From contig NZ_CP150269.1 in the NCBI RefSeq assembly GCF_037976825.1, positions 7,363,486 through 7,427,485 on the forward strand: 64,000 nucleotides of DNA, read 5' to 3'. Shown piece by piece: positions 49,089 through 59,388 of this stretch. Below the pieces are notes generated by a model. The model saw only the letters and a list, made by a program, of their open reading frames with translations, was not told the origin of the DNA and ran no database searches. Made by a program: the position numbers and the translations under genes. Each line of letters starts with the position of its first letter. Position 1 is the first letter of the stretch. This stretch comes from Paenibacillus sp. FSL K6-1330. GTDB taxonomy: Bacteria; Bacillota; Bacilli; Paenibacillales; Paenibacillaceae.

Positions 49089-49822
49089 AGAGATATAACA
49101 GGAGGTTTTATCATGATGCTTACTATCAATCGATATCTCACAAGTGGTATATATGTTTTCTACTTCGCATAAGGCCATGATCCCCTTGGGATCGCACGGC
49201 ACTTTCCAAAAAACAGCAGCCACAACGATCAAGGTTGTTGACTGCACGAAGCAAGGATGGAAAAGTGACCAAACCAGGATTTATACTCTTTCATCCTATT
49301 AAAGAACGGGCAAACCGGCCCTTCTGTCCAAATGGATACTACGATTCTATTCTACCACTTTTTGTCCTATAACTCTATTCTCCAATATCACCTTTTTTCC
49401 TTCATTTCTCGCTTGCTTTATACATGATTTGTGCACAGTTCCAAAGTTTTTGCGTCGATATCATGTTAATAGGCCACATTTATCTATCCTGCAGCCTTTC
49501 TAACGATCCTAGCATTCAGAATAATTGTGGGATTTGCCAATAGATTAGATCTTTCAAACGACCAATATCATCCAAGTCAAAGACGAGCTGAATCTCAAAA
49601 GCTAGTAGATGAATGAATACGAATTATGTAACATCGTGCGTCACTGCTCCCTTTGCGCACTTAGCGTTCTCCGGCGCAGATTATGATACCTTCAAACTTC
49701 CTTTCCTTGGGGGGTCTATCCTTCAATATCCAAGTTAGATAACATAGTTGATATCAAAATAATCTGACAAGAAATAACACTTCCAAAGGGATGTCTATTT
49801 ATATCCGACAACTTACTTCTAA

Positions 49823-49838
49823 TGTTTCACGTGAAACA
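49823..49838. other. parS: parS site in the noc-rsmG intergenic region
   Basis: TGTTTCACGTGAAACA, the perfect palindromic consensus for ParB loading. Confidence 0.95.
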
Positions 49839-50194
49839 TTGCAAATTTATCAGGTGCATCCACAGTGTTGATTTCATTCTTATCTATAAGCTCAGCTTGA
49901 ACTTAAAAATCTCCCTTTAGAAGCCAGCCTTGGTTCTGTTTAATAAAATCCACGCAAAGGGTGAACGCGTGATCAAAACCTAAAGATGCTTCATAGACTT
50001 CCTCCCACTCGGTGATCCAAGTCGAATTCCTTATGTGATTTCACCCCACGTCCCAATCTATAGAATAGATAAACGTACGGATGGACTTAACCAACGAAAT
50101 TAAAATAAACAACGGTCTCTATGTATTGCATATGTGAATAGAAAAAGATATTAACGACCGATCTGCCCGCTCAACAAATCTTACACAGCCAATT

Positions 50195-50230
50195 AAAAAA
50201 GAGAAGAACTCCATAGAGTCCTTCTCTTTG
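50195..50230 (-). terminator. Terminator of rsmG
   Basis: AAAGAGAAGGACTC / GAGTTCTTCTCTTT on the minus strand, followed by TTTTTAATT. 80 nt past the stop. Confidence 0.9.
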
Positions 50231-50310
50231 ATTAGTTTACTTGTCTCCTTGCCAAGCTTGCTTCTGCAAGGGAGTCATTGATAGTGCCTTAGATCGGAGT
50301 TGCAAGATAC

Positions 50311-51033
50311 TTACACAATCGGCGTCTTGCTGGCCGTACCCGCCTTGCGGGGGTACTTGGAAGGCGTGGCTCCCTTTTTATCGATTACCACGATATGCCG
50401 GCCAGATTCCTCTACGGGTAAGGAGAACGAATGAACCTTGTTCAAAGCCCCTCTCAGCTCCTTCAAGCTGCGAGCCGCCTCCTTCACCTCTTCCGTAGGG
50501 TCACTGCCCTTCATAGCGGCGAATCGCCCCCCTACCTTGGTGAAAGGTAGACAGAACTCGTTCAACACAGCCATGCGAGCAACCGCTCTTGCGGTGACCA
50601 GGTCGAACCCGTCACGGTACCCCTGCTTACGAGCAACCTCTTCCGCACGCCCGTGAATCAGTTCAACCCCATTCAGGCCAATCGTATCCACAACATGCTT
50701 CAGAAAGTTAATTCGTTTGTTAAGCGAATCCACAATCGTCAGTTTCACATGCGGGAAACATATTTTCAGAGGAATACCTGGGAAGCCAGCGCCTGATCCG
50801 ATATCCGCCAGATTGCCGATTTGAGTCATATCCACGTAAAAGGCGAGTGTAATCGAGTCGTAAAAATGCTTCGTATAAACTTGCTCCCGTTCGGTAATTC
50901 CGGTTAAATTCATTTTCTCGTTCCACTCTACCAGTATTTCGTAATACATCTCGAACTGGTGAAGCTGTATCTCATCGATCGTAATCCCGTGCTCACCGAG
51001 CCGGTCAACAAAAGCCTTCTGAATGTCGTCCAT
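50311..51033 (-). CDS. rsmG: 16S rRNA G527 N7-methyltransferase
   Basis: 240 aa. SAM-binding LADIGSGAGFPGIPLKI and ARAVARMAVLNEF, core RsmG motifs. C-terminal basic tail (KKGATPSKYPRKAGTASKTP). Start 3 bp after mnmG ends. Confidence 0.96.
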   Translation of the reverse strand: MDDIQKAFVDRLGEHGITIDEIQLHQFEMYYEILVEWNEKMNLTGITEREQVYTKHFYDSITLAFYVDMTQIGNLADIGSGAGFPGIPLKICFPHVKLTIVDSLNKRINFLKHVVDTIGLNGVELIHGRAEEVARKQGYRDGFDLVTARAVARMAVLNEFCLPFTKVGGRFAAMKGSDPTEEVKEAARSLKELRGALNKVHSFSLPVEESGRHIVVIDKKGATPSKYPRKAGTASKTPIV

Positions 51034-51036
51034 TCC

Positions 51037-52923
51037 TTATCCTTTCGCTGCGGTTACCCGGTTATAATGCTCCAGGTAAACGAGAAGTATCGAAATATCC
51101 GCTGGCGTTACACCTGCAATGCGTGATGCCTGACCGATGGAGATCGGACGGATCTTGTTCAGCTTCTGCCGAGCTTCCATGGCCAGTCCGTTGATTTCGT
51201 CATAAACGATATCTTCGGGAATGCGTTTTTTCTCCATCTTCTGCAGCTTTTCCACATGACCCAGCTGTTTCTCAATATAACCCGCATATTTGATTTGAAT
51301 TTCGACTTGCTCCTTCATTTCCTCATCCAGTTCGTAAGGAGACGGTGAGAGCGACTCAATCATCGCAAACGTGATTTCCGGACGACGCAGGATCGTCAGC
51401 ATATTGCTTCCATCCACAATTGGTGCAGAACCGGCCGCTTCCAGCATCGCATTCACTTCAACGGGCTTCACCTTCGTTTGACGAAGACGTTCGATCTCTT
51501 GCTCAACCAGTTGCTTCTTCTGAATGAATTTAGCATAACGCTCTTCCGAAATGAGGCCGATTTCGTGACCGATTTCAGTAAGACGCAAATCGGCATTATC
51601 ATGACGAAGCAGCAAACGATATTCTGCACGGGAGGTGAGCAAACGATAAGGCTCATTTGTCCCTTTAGTCACCAGATCATCGATCAGCACTCCAATATAA
51701 CCCTGGGAACGATCCAATATCACTGGCTCTTTGCCCTGCACTTTACGTGCTGCATTGATTCCCGCCATAATGCCTTGTCCTGCTGCCTCTTCATAGCCCG
51801 AGGTTCCATTGATCTGTCCGGCTGTGAACAGACCCGGCAGTTTTTTCGTTTCCAAAGACGGCCACAGCTGTGTTGGCACCATTGCATCATACTCGATAGC
51901 ATATCCGTTACGCATCATTTCTACCTTCTCCATTCCGGGGATGGAACGAAGAACCGCAAGCTGAACATCCTCAGGCATGCTGGTGGATAGCCCTTGCACG
52001 TAGTATTCTTTCGTATTTTTACCTTCAGGCTCAAGGAAAATTTGATGTTTCGGTTTGTCGGCAAAACGAACGATCTTGTCCTCGATGGATGGGCAATAAC
52101 GTGGCCCAGTACCTTCAATAACGCCGGAGAACATTGGTGCGCGGTGAAGGTTGTCATTGATGATCTGATGCGTATCCACCGACGTATACGTCAACCAGCA
52201 AGGAAGCTGCTCATTGTCGGAGGACTTTGTTTCATAAGAGAAGAACTTAGGCTTCTCATCCCCAGGCTGAATTTCGGTCTTAGAGAAATCAATCGTATCC
52301 TTATGCACTCGCGGGGGTGTACCTGTCTTGAAGCGAACAAGGTCAAATCCAAGCTCGCGCAGGTTATGCGCAAGTTTTACCGACGGCTGTTGATTGTTCG
52401 GACCGCTCTCATACATCAATTCACCCATAATAACTTTACCGCGCAAATACGTACCGGTTGTCAGCACAACGGCTTTCGCACGATATTCCGTACCCGTCTG
52501 CGTTATGATCCCCACGCACACACCATCTTCTACGATGAGCTGATCCACCATACCCTGACGAAGGGTAAGCTTCTCTTCCTTCTCCATCGTCTCTTTCATG
52601 GTATGCTGATAAGAAAACTTATCGGCTTGAGCACGCAGCGCATGGACAGCCGGACCTTTACCTGTATTCAACATTCGCATTTGAATGAAGGTTTTATCAA
52701 TATTGCGTCCCATTTCTCCACCCAGTGCGTCGATTTCGCGCACGACATGGCCTTTGGCAGGCCCTCCAATGGACGGGTTACACGGCATAAAAGCAACCAT
52801 ATCCAAGTTGATGGTAACCATCAACGTTTCAGCACCCATTCGTGCAGATGCAAGTGCAGCCTCGCAGCCGGCATGTCCTGCACCGACTACAATCACGTCA
52901 TAAGTGCCACCCATATAGCTCAT
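51037..52923 (-). CDS. mnmG: tRNA uridine 5-carboxymethylaminomethyl modification enzyme MnmG
   Basis: 628 aa. FAD-binding [17 protein letters not shown] near the N terminus, [13 protein letters not shown] motif, and a C-terminal helical domain. With MnmE it modifies wobble U34 of several tRNAs. Usual family length. Confidence 0.97.
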   Translation of the reverse strand: MSYMGGTYDVIVVGAGHAGCEAALASARMGAETLMVTINLDMVAFMPCNPSIGGPAKGHVVREIDALGGEMGRNIDKTFIQMRMLNTGKGPAVHALRAQADKFSYQHTMKETMEKEEKLTLRQGMVDQLIVEDGVCVGIITQTGTEYRAKAVVLTTGTYLRGKVIMGELMYESGPNNQQPSVKLAHNLRELGFDLVRFKTGTPPRVHKDTIDFSKTEIQPGDEKPKFFSYETKSSDNEQLPCWLTYTSVDTHQIINDNLHRAPMFSGVIEGTGPRYCPSIEDKIVRFADKPKHQIFLEPEGKNTKEYYVQGLSTSMPEDVQLAVLRSIPGMEKVEMMRNGYAIEYDAMVPTQLWPSLETKKLPGLFTAGQINGTSGYEEAAGQGIMAGINAARKVQGKEPVILDRSQGYIGVLIDDLVTKGTNEPYRLLTSRAEYRLLLRHDNADLRLTEIGHEIGLISEERYAKFIQKKQLVEQEIERLRQTKVKPVEVNAMLEAAGSAPIVDGSNMLTILRRPEITFAMIESLSPSPYELDEEMKEQVEIQIKYAGYIEKQLGHVEKLQKMEKKRIPEDIVYDEINGLAMEARQKLNKIRPISIGQASRIAGVTPADISILLVYLEHYNRVTAAKG

Positions 52924-53032
52924 AGCTCACCATCCTGTTCTAATTGTGTTATATACGTAATCAAAGGGCATCCACCTCGGATATCCCTGAAATTGCTGAG
53001 CCGTTCCTACTATATATAGTAATCCTTGGGGC

Positions 53033-54409
53033 TTATTTACCCAAGCAAAACTGTGAAAAAATCTGATCAATGAGCGAATCGCCAACCGCTTCGCCCAATA
53101 TCTCACTTAACTGCTCCCAAGCCATTCTCACATCGATTTGGATCATATCAATCGGGATGAACTGTTCAGCCGCATCGTAAGCATCCTGCAGCGACTGCTT
53201 GGATTTCTTCAGCAAAGCGATATGTCGCACATTGCTTACATACGTCAGATCTCCGCCTTCAATCTGGCCGCTGAAGAACAAGTTGGATATAGCCTCTTCC
53301 AACCGGTCAATTCCCTCTTGTGCCTTCATCGACATCGGAACAATCAATTCATCGGGGTAGTACCGATGCAGAATGTCCAGATCGAGATTAGACGGTAAGT
53401 CCATTTTATTCATAATGACAATACATTGTCTACCGCGTATTTGTTCCATCAATTCCAATTCGTCCTGATGCAGCGATTCACTGGCATTCAGCACGAGCAG
53501 AATGAGATCCGCTTCGTTTACCGCATGCTTGGATCGTTCAACGCCGATCTGCTCGACCACATCCATCGTTTCCCGGATGCCCGCAGTGTCGAGCAGCTTC
53601 AACGGAATATTGTTAATAGTCACAAATTCCTCAATCACATCGCGAGTCGTCCCCGGTATATCCGTGACAATCGCCCGATTATCCTGGGCCAGCGTGTTTA
53701 GAAGCGAAGATTTGCCCACATTAGGGCGACCGATAATAGCTGTCGTAATCCCTTCACGTAGGATTTTCCCTTCTTGCGCAGTCTTCAGCAGCTTATCAAT
53801 TTCACCCATGACAAGCTGGCTTTTCTCTTTAATGAATTCTGAAGTAAGCGACTCCACGTCATGCTCAGGATAATCGATATTCACTTCAATATGGGCCAGC
53901 GTTTCGACCAAGGTATGACGAAGCTCGTTAATCTTACGGGATAACGTTCCTTCAACCTGCTTGAGGGCAACGGAAAAGGCGCGATCGGATTTCGAACGAA
54001 TCAGGTCGATAACGGCTTCCGCCTGGGATAGATCGATCCGCCCGTTTAAGAAAGCCCGCTTCGTAAATTCACCCGGTTCCGCCAAACGGATGTTTAATTG
54101 AAGCAACAAATCCATCACCCGCTTGACGGAGATGACCCCACCATGGGCACTGATCTCGACGACATCCTCGGTCGTGAACGATCGAGGAGCACGCATCACC
54201 GTCACGAGCACCTCTTCGAGGTTTTCTCCCGTTTTCGGATCTACAATATGACCGTAATGAACGGTATGGGAGTCCACTTCCGTTAACTTGTTTTTACTTT
54301 TGAATATACGCTCCACTTCCTGAACGGAATCCGGCCCGCTAACGCGAATAATCGCAATGCCGCCTTCACCGACAGCTGTTGAAATAGCTGCAATCGTATC
54401 ACTAAACAT
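53033..54409 (-). CDS. mnmE: tRNA modification GTPase MnmE
   Basis: 458 aa from ATG 54409; GAGGTGA is 8 nt upstream and also contains the GTG at 54421. N-terminal TrmE domain ([19 protein letters not shown]), G1 [10 protein letters not shown]3 DTAG, G4 NKMD, and the C-terminal CLGK with its essential Cys. Partner of MnmG. Separated by 109 bp from mnmG. Confidence 0.97.
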   Translation of the reverse strand: MFSDTIAAISTAVGEGGIAIIRVSGPDSVQEVERIFKSKNKLTEVDSHTVHYGHIVDPKTGENLEEVLVTVMRAPRSFTTEDVVEISAHGGVISVKRVMDLLLQLNIRLAEPGEFTKRAFLNGRIDLSQAEAVIDLIRSKSDRAFSVALKQVEGTLSRKINELRHTLVETLAHIEVNIDYPEHDVESLTSEFIKEKSQLVMGEIDKLLKTAQEGKILREGITTAIIGRPNVGKSSLLNTLAQDNRAIVTDIPGTTRDVIEEFVTINNIPLKLLDTAGIRETMDVVEQIGVERSKHAVNEADLILLVLNASESLHQDELELMEQIRGRQCIVIMNKMDLPSNLDLDILHRYYPDELIVPMSMKAQEGIDRLEEAISNLFFSGQIEGGDLTYVSNVRHIALLKKSKQSLQDAYDAAEQFIPIDMIQIDVRMAWEQLSEILGEAVGDSLIDQIFSQFCLGK

Positions 54410-54533
54410 CGTTTCCTTCACCTCTTTCTTTCGTTAAAAACATCAGAATTACAGCCATATCATATATAATCCGGCTGCTACATCTATCAACGTTAAAGAA
54501 AACCTCCTGCTGGAGTCTTCCTGTATAGGTCTT

Positions 54534-54578
54534 TTTAAAAAACAATGACTCCCTCTTGAAGCTTAAGGAGTCATTGTT
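54534..54578 (-). terminator. Terminator between jag and mnmE
   Basis: AACAATGACTCC / GGAGTCATTGTT perfect 12-bp stem with 13-nt loop, U-run on the minus strand. Ends the rnpA-yidC-jag transcript. Confidence 0.92.
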
Positions 54579-54599
54579 TATATATACTCTTCAACTCAT

Positions 54600-55385
54600 T
54601 TAGGACGACTTGGGTGTAATGACAACCCGCCGGTTCGGCTCTTCGCCCTTGCTGTACGTCTTCACGGCTCCATGCGACTGGAGTTTGGCGTGAATCACTT
54701 TCCGCTCAGCAGCAGGCATAGGCTCAAGCACAATCTCTTTACGGGTCTTCAGAACCCGTCCCGCTAACCGATCCGCCAGATCCTCCAGCGTCTTCTTGCG
54801 ACGGTCACGGAAGTTCTCAGCATCCAGTACGATGCGAAGATAACTGTCGGAGTAACGATTAGCTACGATATTCGCCAGATACTGAAGGGCATCCAGAGTC
54901 TGACCTCTGCGCCCGATCATCAGTCCAAGTCCGGCGCCGGAAATTTGAAGCGTGGTAAAGTCTTTCCCCTTCTCGACGTCAACCGAAATATCAAGCCCCA
55001 TGGCTTGTCCGGTTTCAATCAGAAAGGTGATGGCCTCCTGGTAAGGATCCTTGCCTGCAAGCGAAGCTGTGTCAGGGCTCTCTGTATCCATGCTGACAGC
55101 AGGTTCCTGCGTCATTACAGAGGTATTAGAGACCTGAACCACTTTGGCTGGAACAGCTTGCGCGTTCGTAGGTGGTACTTCCTTCACAGATGAATCGCCG
55201 CCAGCACCGTCAGGCAGGAGCGTTAGTTCGACTTTCGCTTCCTTGACCCCGAACAGGCCCAGGAATCCTCTTGATGGCTGACTCAATACTTGAACCGATA
55301 CACGGTCTTGACTTACACCCCATCGGGCCAGCCCTTGTGCGACAGCATCTTCAATGGTTTTTCCTGTTGCGACGATTTTACTCAT
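54600..55385 (-). CDS. jag: Jag/KhpB, RNA-binding protein
   Basis: 261 aa. Jag_N domain (FLGLFGVKEAKVEL) at the N terminus, Ser/Val/Thr-rich linker, KH domain with GLMIGRRGQTLDAL and R3H with ERKVIHAKLQSH. RNA chaperone-like regulator of division and wall growth in Gram-positives. Overlaps yidC by 4 bp. Confidence 0.94.
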   Translation of the reverse strand: MSKIVATGKTIEDAVAQGLARWGVSQDRVSVQVLSQPSRGFLGLFGVKEAKVELTLLPDGAGGDSSVKEVPPTNAQAVPAKVVQVSNTSVMTQEPAVSMDTESPDTASLAGKDPYQEAITFLIETGQAMGLDISVDVEKGKDFTTLQISGAGLGLMIGRRGQTLDALQYLANIVANRYSDSYLRIVLDAENFRDRRKKTLEDLADRLAGRVLKTRKEIVLEPMPAAERKVIHAKLQSHGAVKTYSKGEEPNRRVVITPKSS

Positions 55386-56275
55386 CTCGACTTCTTGGCT
55401 CCCTTCGAACCTTTTTTCCCACCTTTGCTGCCACTCTTTTTCCCGCCCTTGTTACCGCTCTTATTGCTCTTCTGACCGTCGGTTGCGCTGGCAACGCTTG
55501 CCACGATAGCAGCCTTGTCATTGTTGCGGTACAAGAAGTAGTTCTGCACGATCGTGTAGAGGTTACTGTAGAACCAGTACAACGGAAGTGCCGAAGGGAA
55601 CTGGAAGGACATTACAAAGATCAGAATCGGATAAACAAACAGCATGAACTGCATCATTCCCATTTGCTGAGACGGGTTCATCTTCATCATCATTTTCGTT
55701 TGGAAAAACGTAGTTACAGCGGCAAGCACCGGCAAAATAAACAGCTTGTCCGGTTGACCTAATTGCAGCCACAGGAATTCGTGATCACGAAGGAGATTGT
55801 TATAGTAAATCGAATGATAGAGTGCGATAAATATCGGCATTTGTACGATCAGCGGCAAACATCCCGCCATCGGATTAACCTTATTCTCCTGGAAGAGCTT
55901 CATCGTTTCCATTTGAACTTTTTCAGGTTGATCTTTATATTTCTCGCGAATTTTCTGAATTTCAGGCTGAATGGCCTGCATTGCCTTCGAGCTTCTGACC
56001 TGTTTCAGAGTCAGCGGTAAAATCAAAGTACGGACGATAAGCACCATCACGAGTACGGACAATCCGTATTCACCGTTAAACCATGTAGCAAACGTATCAA
56101 GTGCCCATGTAAAGTAATAAACAACGTTGCTCTGCCAAAAGCCTCCATTTTTCAAATCTTCAATGGTACGCGTTTGGTCAGCTCCACCAGGCGCACAACC
56201 TGATATAACGGCCACTGCAAGTATTACAGCGGTGAGGAGGAACCATTTCCCTCGTCTTGTCTTCATGAACGACAC
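55382..56275 (-). CDS. yidC: YidC/SpoIIIJ membrane-protein insertase
   Basis: 297 aa from GTG 56275, with AGAGGGG 7 nt upstream; ATG 56266 is the alternative. Lipoprotein signal with lipobox ISGC (Cys27), then the YidC domain (VLMVLIVRTLILPLTLKQVRSS, region QPEIQKIREKYKDQPEKVQ) with the hydrophilic-groove Arg in LVMVLIVRT. A very basic C-terminal tail (KKSGSKGGKKGSKGAKKSR). Inserts membrane proteins; one paralogue supports spore engulfment. Confidence 0.95.
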   Translation of the reverse strand: MSFMKTRRGKWFLLTAVILAVAVISGCAPGGADQTRTIEDLKNGGFWQSNVVYYFTWALDTFATWFNGEYGLSVLVMVLIVRTLILPLTLKQVRSSKAMQAIQPEIQKIREKYKDQPEKVQMETMKLFQENKVNPMAGCLPLIVQMPIFIALYHSIYYNNLLRDHEFLWLQLGQPDKLFILPVLAAVTTFFQTKMMMKMNPSQQMGMMQFMLFVYPILIFVMSFQFPSALPLYWFYSNLYTIVQNYFLYRNNDKAAIVASVASATDGQKSNKSGNKGGKKSGSKGGKKGSKGAKKSR

Positions 56276-56350
56276 TTCAAAACCCCTCTCTTCGCCATTC
56301 CATTCCACGGTAAATCATAACATATTTATATGGACAAATAAACACATGGT

Positions 56351-56701
56351 TCAGCCCCTCTTCGCTTTCAGAAGGGACGATTTCCTCAATACATGAAGCA
56401 CGCTTTTTTCCAGCTCCTGATATGACTTATCGAGTGCTCCCTTTCGAACGATAAAGATCAGGTCAATATGCTCGATAATCTGATGCTGATGGTGCCTGAC
56501 AATCTCTTTAACCAGCCGTCTCATCCGGTTGCGGACAACCGCATTGCCGATCTTTTTGCTGCATGAAACGCCAACGCGAAACTGCTCTACCTCTTTTTTG
56601 CGTGACCAATATACAACAAATTGATGATTGGCGAAGGACTTTCCGTGTCGATATACCCGGCTGAAATCAGCGCGGTTCCGTAAACGAAGTTTTCTATGCA
56701 C
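56351..56701 (-). CDS. rnpA: Ribonuclease P protein component
   Basis: 116 aa. RNRADFSRVYRHGKSF at the N terminus and the RNR motif GNAVVRNRMRRLVKE. Assists the RNase P RNA in tRNA 5' processing. Sits between rpmH and yidC, as usual. Confidence 0.96.
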   Translation of the reverse strand: MHRKLRLRNRADFSRVYRHGKSFANHQFVVYWSRKKEVEQFRVGVSCSKKIGNAVVRNRMRRLVKEIVRHHQHQIIEHIDLIFIVRKGALDKSYQELEKSVLHVLRKSSLLKAKRG

Positions 56702-56885
56702 AAGTTTCTCCCGCCCTGCCGTTAATCAAGTTCAAGAATCAAACGTTTCTTTGGCATCTCTTCTATTATAATAGTATAGTCATGCCAAAACCGCTATAAA
56801 CACTCACTTGGAATACTTTAAGACAAACTATAGCCTATATCCTGCCGATTTCAAAAGGAAACTCCTCACACTGCAGGAGATATTA

Positions 56886-56913
56886 CGAAAAAAAGACCAC
56901 CTCGGTGGTCTTC
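56886..56913 (-). terminator. Terminator between rpmH and rnpA
   Basis: AAGACCACC (56893-56901) / GGTGGTCTT (56904-56912), tight 2-nt loop by sequence; U7 on the minus strand. Separates rpmH from the downstream rnpA operon. Confidence 0.8.
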
Positions 56914-56924
56914 GTGGCACAATA

Positions 56925-57059
56925 TTAAGCGCTCAGTACTTTTCTGCCTTTTTGACGGCGGTTAGCCAATACTTTGCGTCCGTTCTTCGTGCTCATTCTT
57001 TTACGGAAGCCGTGTACCTTTTTACGTTTGCTTACATTCGGTTTGAAAGTCGGTCTCAT
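56925..57059 (-). CDS. rpmH: 50S ribosomal protein L34
   Basis: 44 aa, read directly: [32 protein letters not shown]. Invariant L34 sequence. Too short for a standard frame search. Start ATG 57059. Confidence 0.97.
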   Translation of the reverse strand: MRPTFKPNVSKRKKVHGFRKRMSTKNGRKVLANRRQKGRKVLSA

Positions 57060-57116
57060 GAATTAATGCACCCCCTTACAGGAATATGTCGTACCCATAT
57101 TTTAAGATCATAACGT

Positions 57117-57201
57117 CAATCGACGCACTTTCACGGAAGAATAGACCGCGATTTGTTGAACCGACGTCTATGGACGTATCTCTTGTAAACAGACCGCTAA
57201 A
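57117..57201. repeat. Two partial copies of the dispersed repeat
   Basis: 57117-57157 matches the ACGTAC..GAAGA.AGACCGCG block of copy 1; 57165-57201 repeats the ACGTAT..CAGACCGC block. Degenerate. Confidence 0.5.
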
Positions 57202-57304
57202 TGGTAGCGGATAATGTTCTCATCTTCACAGAAAATGCCTTTATACATTTAATCACGTTCAGGCCCAAAAGTCAAACCTTAGTTAACTTCAGCAAGCACT
57301 TAAG

Positions 57305-57380
57305 TTTTCCACAAGTAGTCATTATTGCTAGTTTTGAATTATCCACATGGGGATAACCTATTTAAATAGGTTGTGGATGT
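57305..57380. other. DnaA-box cluster near rpmH (second part of the origin)
   Basis: TTTTCCACA (57305), perfect TTATCCACA (57339-57347), TGGGGATAA (57348) and TGTGGATGT (57372) within 76 bp, around an 18-bp palindrome AACCTATTTAAATAGGTT. In Bacillus, such boxes flank dnaA; here 6 kb of genes separate this group from the main oriC. Confidence 0.6.
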
Positions 57381-57469
57381 CATTTTTCGATCCATATAAC
57401 GCCTTTCATCCCTAAAATGTCCCTTATTTACACATGCGCTATAAAAGAGTAGTATAAATAATTGAATTT

Positions 57470-57489
57470 AAGTTGTATACAAGTATACA
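57470..57489. promoter_or_regulatory. GntR-type operator upstream of gnd
   Basis: AAGTTGTATACAAGTATACA. Contains TTGTATACAA and most of ATACTTGTATACAAGTAT, the published B. subtilis gnt operator. Lies 24 bp before the gnd start codon. Confidence 0.7.
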
Positions 57490-57513
57490 CCGAAGAAGGA
57501 GCTGCTTTGTTTT

Positions 57514-58413
57514 ATGAAAATAGGCATGATCGGTCTGGGGAAAATGGGGCTCAATCTGGTTCAGAATCTAATTCATCATCAGCATCAGGTCGTAGCTTAC
57601 GACTTAAATAAGGAATTGGTCGATCAAGCTGCCCAGTGTGGTGCCGAGGCCGCAGCATCAACTGAATTGCTTGTTGCCAAACTGGATAAACCCCGCATCG
57701 TTTGGATGATGGTACCAGCTGGAGATATCGTGGATTCCGTCATCGATTCCCTCACCCCACTCCTCGAGTCCGGTGATATTCTGATTGACGGTGGCAATTC
57801 ACATTATAAAGATTCCAAAGCCCGTGCAGCGCGGCTGGCGGATCAAGGCATTTATTATTTTGATGCCGGCACTTCCGGCGGTATGGAAGGCGCTCATAAC
57901 GGTGGCTGCTTTATGATTGGGGGCAACCGCGACGTATTCAACAGCATTGAACCCCTATTTAAGGATATGGCTGTTGAGAACGGTTACTTGTATGCCGGGG
58001 AAAGCGGCAGCGGTCATTTTCTGAAAATGGTCCATAACGGAATCGAATACGGCATGATGCAATCCATTGCGGAAGGCTTTGAAGTGTTGGAAAAAAGCGC
58101 GTTCGACTTCAACTATGAGGATGTCGCGCGGGTATGGTCCAATGGTTCCGTCATTCGGAGCTGGCTCATGGAGCTGACGCAAAACGCATTTTCCAAGGAT
58201 CCGAAGCTGGATGGCATCAAAGGCGTCATGAAATCATCCGGTGAAGGAAGATGGACCGTTGAAACGGCACTTGAGGTTCAAGCCAGCGCTCCAGTCATTG
58301 CCATGTCGCTGTTCATGCGATATCGCTCCCTTGACCAAGATACGTTCCACGGCAAAGTCGTTGCAGCACTGCGTAATGAATTCGGTGGCCATGCGGTTGA
58401 AAAATCGGAATAG
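57514..58413 (+). CDS. gnd: 6-phosphogluconate dehydrogenase (decarboxylating), short form
   Basis: 299 aa. GLGKMGLNLV nucleotide motif at 7-16, DGGNSHY, SGGMEGAHNGGC and HFLKMVHNGIEYG, the 6PGDH active-site blocks. Short (~300 aa) forms are often NAD-dependent, tied to gluconate breakdown. Encoded with gntR, gntP and gntK, and behind the GntR operator. Confidence 0.94.
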   Translation: MKIGMIGLGKMGLNLVQNLIHHQHQVVAYDLNKELVDQAAQCGAEAAASTELLVAKLDKPRIVWMMVPAGDIVDSVIDSLTPLLESGDILIDGGNSHYKDSKARAARLADQGIYYFDAGTSGGMEGAHNGGCFMIGGNRDVFNSIEPLFKDMAVENGYLYAGESGSGHFLKMVHNGIEYGMMQSIAEGFEVLEKSAFDFNYEDVARVWSNGSVIRSWLMELTQNAFSKDPKLDGIKGVMKSSGEGRWTVETALEVQASAPVIAMSLFMRYRSLDQDTFHGKVVAALRNEFGGHAVEKSE

Positions 58414-58548
58414 CATTAATTCTCTTCTATAACCTGCTGTTTCTTAAGGGCATCATGTCATAGTCTCTTTATGGTCCCTTTTCCTTTCGATGTGGTATCA
58501 TTACCACTAGAGAAAATTAGAATCAGTACCGGATTGGAGAATTATGCT

Positions 58549-59226
58549 ATGAAATTTCCCTCAACGTGGCTTCAAGGAGCCTCTCTCGGAGAGGCCATCG
58601 CCAGTGAACTGAGATTACAGATTATTAGTGGTACCATCAAGCGCGGAGAAATCCTGTCCGAGAACCGGATTGCAGGTGAATTCGGCACCAGCCGATCTCC
58701 TGTGCGGGAAGCAATGAAAACGCTGTCCAGCGAAGGATTGATACAATTGGAGCGCATGGGCGCCGTTGTCATGGGCTTATCGCTTAAGGAAGTAGAAGAA
58801 TTATACGATGTCCGTTTTCTTATTGAGAGCTTTGTTCAAGGCCAAGTGTTTGCGAATCCCCAGCCGAAATTAATCCAACATTTAAAACAAATCGTTGATC
58901 GGATGGAGCTTGCAGCGAAACATCAGGACCCGGTTGAATTCTCCTATCAGGATTTGGCTTTTCATGAACGGATCATTACGGAAGCAAACCATAAACGGAT
59001 TCTTCATCTGTGGAAGAGCATTCGCCCTATCGTGATCACAGTCATGTTAATTACGACCCGTCAGGTGTTCGGTGGCGGAGGCACCAAGATTCGGTATGTC
59101 ATGGACAAGCATCTTCAGCTTATTGCAGAGATGGAATCCCTGGATCCGGCACGGATCCAAACGGCGGTTCAACATTATTTCGATGATTCCCGTCAAACGC
59201 TTCATCTTAGTTTTCCGGAGGGTTAG
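58549..59226 (+). CDS. gntR: GntR/FadR-family gluconate repressor
   Basis: 225 aa from ATG 58549 (GGAG 9 nt upstream; the longer frame from 58471 has no SD). N-terminal wHTH: LGEAIASELRLQIISGTIK, EFGTSRSPVREAMKTLS. C-terminal FCD-type helical domain (VRFLIESF). It should repress gnd and gntP through the two TTGT..ACAA sites until gluconate is present (inference from the B. subtilis system). Confidence 0.9.
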   Translation: MKFPSTWLQGASLGEAIASELRLQIISGTIKRGEILSENRIAGEFGTSRSPVREAMKTLSSEGLIQLERMGAVVMGLSLKEVEELYDVRFLIESFVQGQVFANPQPKLIQHLKQIVDRMELAAKHQDPVEFSYQDLAFHERIITEANHKRILHLWKSIRPIVITVMLITTRQVFGGGGTKIRYVMDKHLQLIAEMESLDPARIQTAVQHYFDDSRQTLHLSFPEG

Positions 59227-59271
59227 CTTAATCCTCCCTTCCTCCGTCTTACGAAACACTGCATGCGCTCT

Positions 59272-59291
59272 AAGTTGTCGACAAGTATACA
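59272..59291. promoter_or_regulatory. GntR-type operator upstream of gntP
   Basis: AAGTTGTCGACAAGTATACA, same as the gnd site except TA to CG in the centre. It lies between gntR and gntP, near a TACAAT -10-like element, so gntP likely has its own GntR-controlled promoter. Confidence 0.7.
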
Positions 59292-59388
59292 ATAGAATTC
59301 AGCTTTGTTTTGGGTATACTACCGCAGAACAGCTCGATATGAACCATTTCCCAATTCAAAATGGGTAATCTATAGGAGGAAGCAAGAT

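Larger units (their letters stand above)
48836..50194. other. 1.36-kb non-coding region between noc and rsmG
   Basis: I find no convincing gene. It holds a perfect parS (49823-49838), a plus-strand terminator-like hairpin (49061-49088) and a 19-codon frame with SD at 49113-49172. It is longer than the usual gap between these genes. Confidence 0.6.
57060..57513. other. rpmH-gnd intergenic region
   Basis: Contains relics of the dispersed repeat (57117-57201), a DnaA-box cluster (57305-57380) and a GntR-type operator with promoter (57470-57489). No gene. Confidence 0.7.

Noticed and set aside
48777..49247. 156-codon minus-strand frame overlapping the start of noc
   Set aside because: No SD, Cys-rich random composition, and it covers the noc SD and start.
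57470..57489. Catabolite-response (cre) site near gnd
   Set aside because: The sequence lacks the TGWAANCGNTNWCA pattern; it fits a GntR operator instead.
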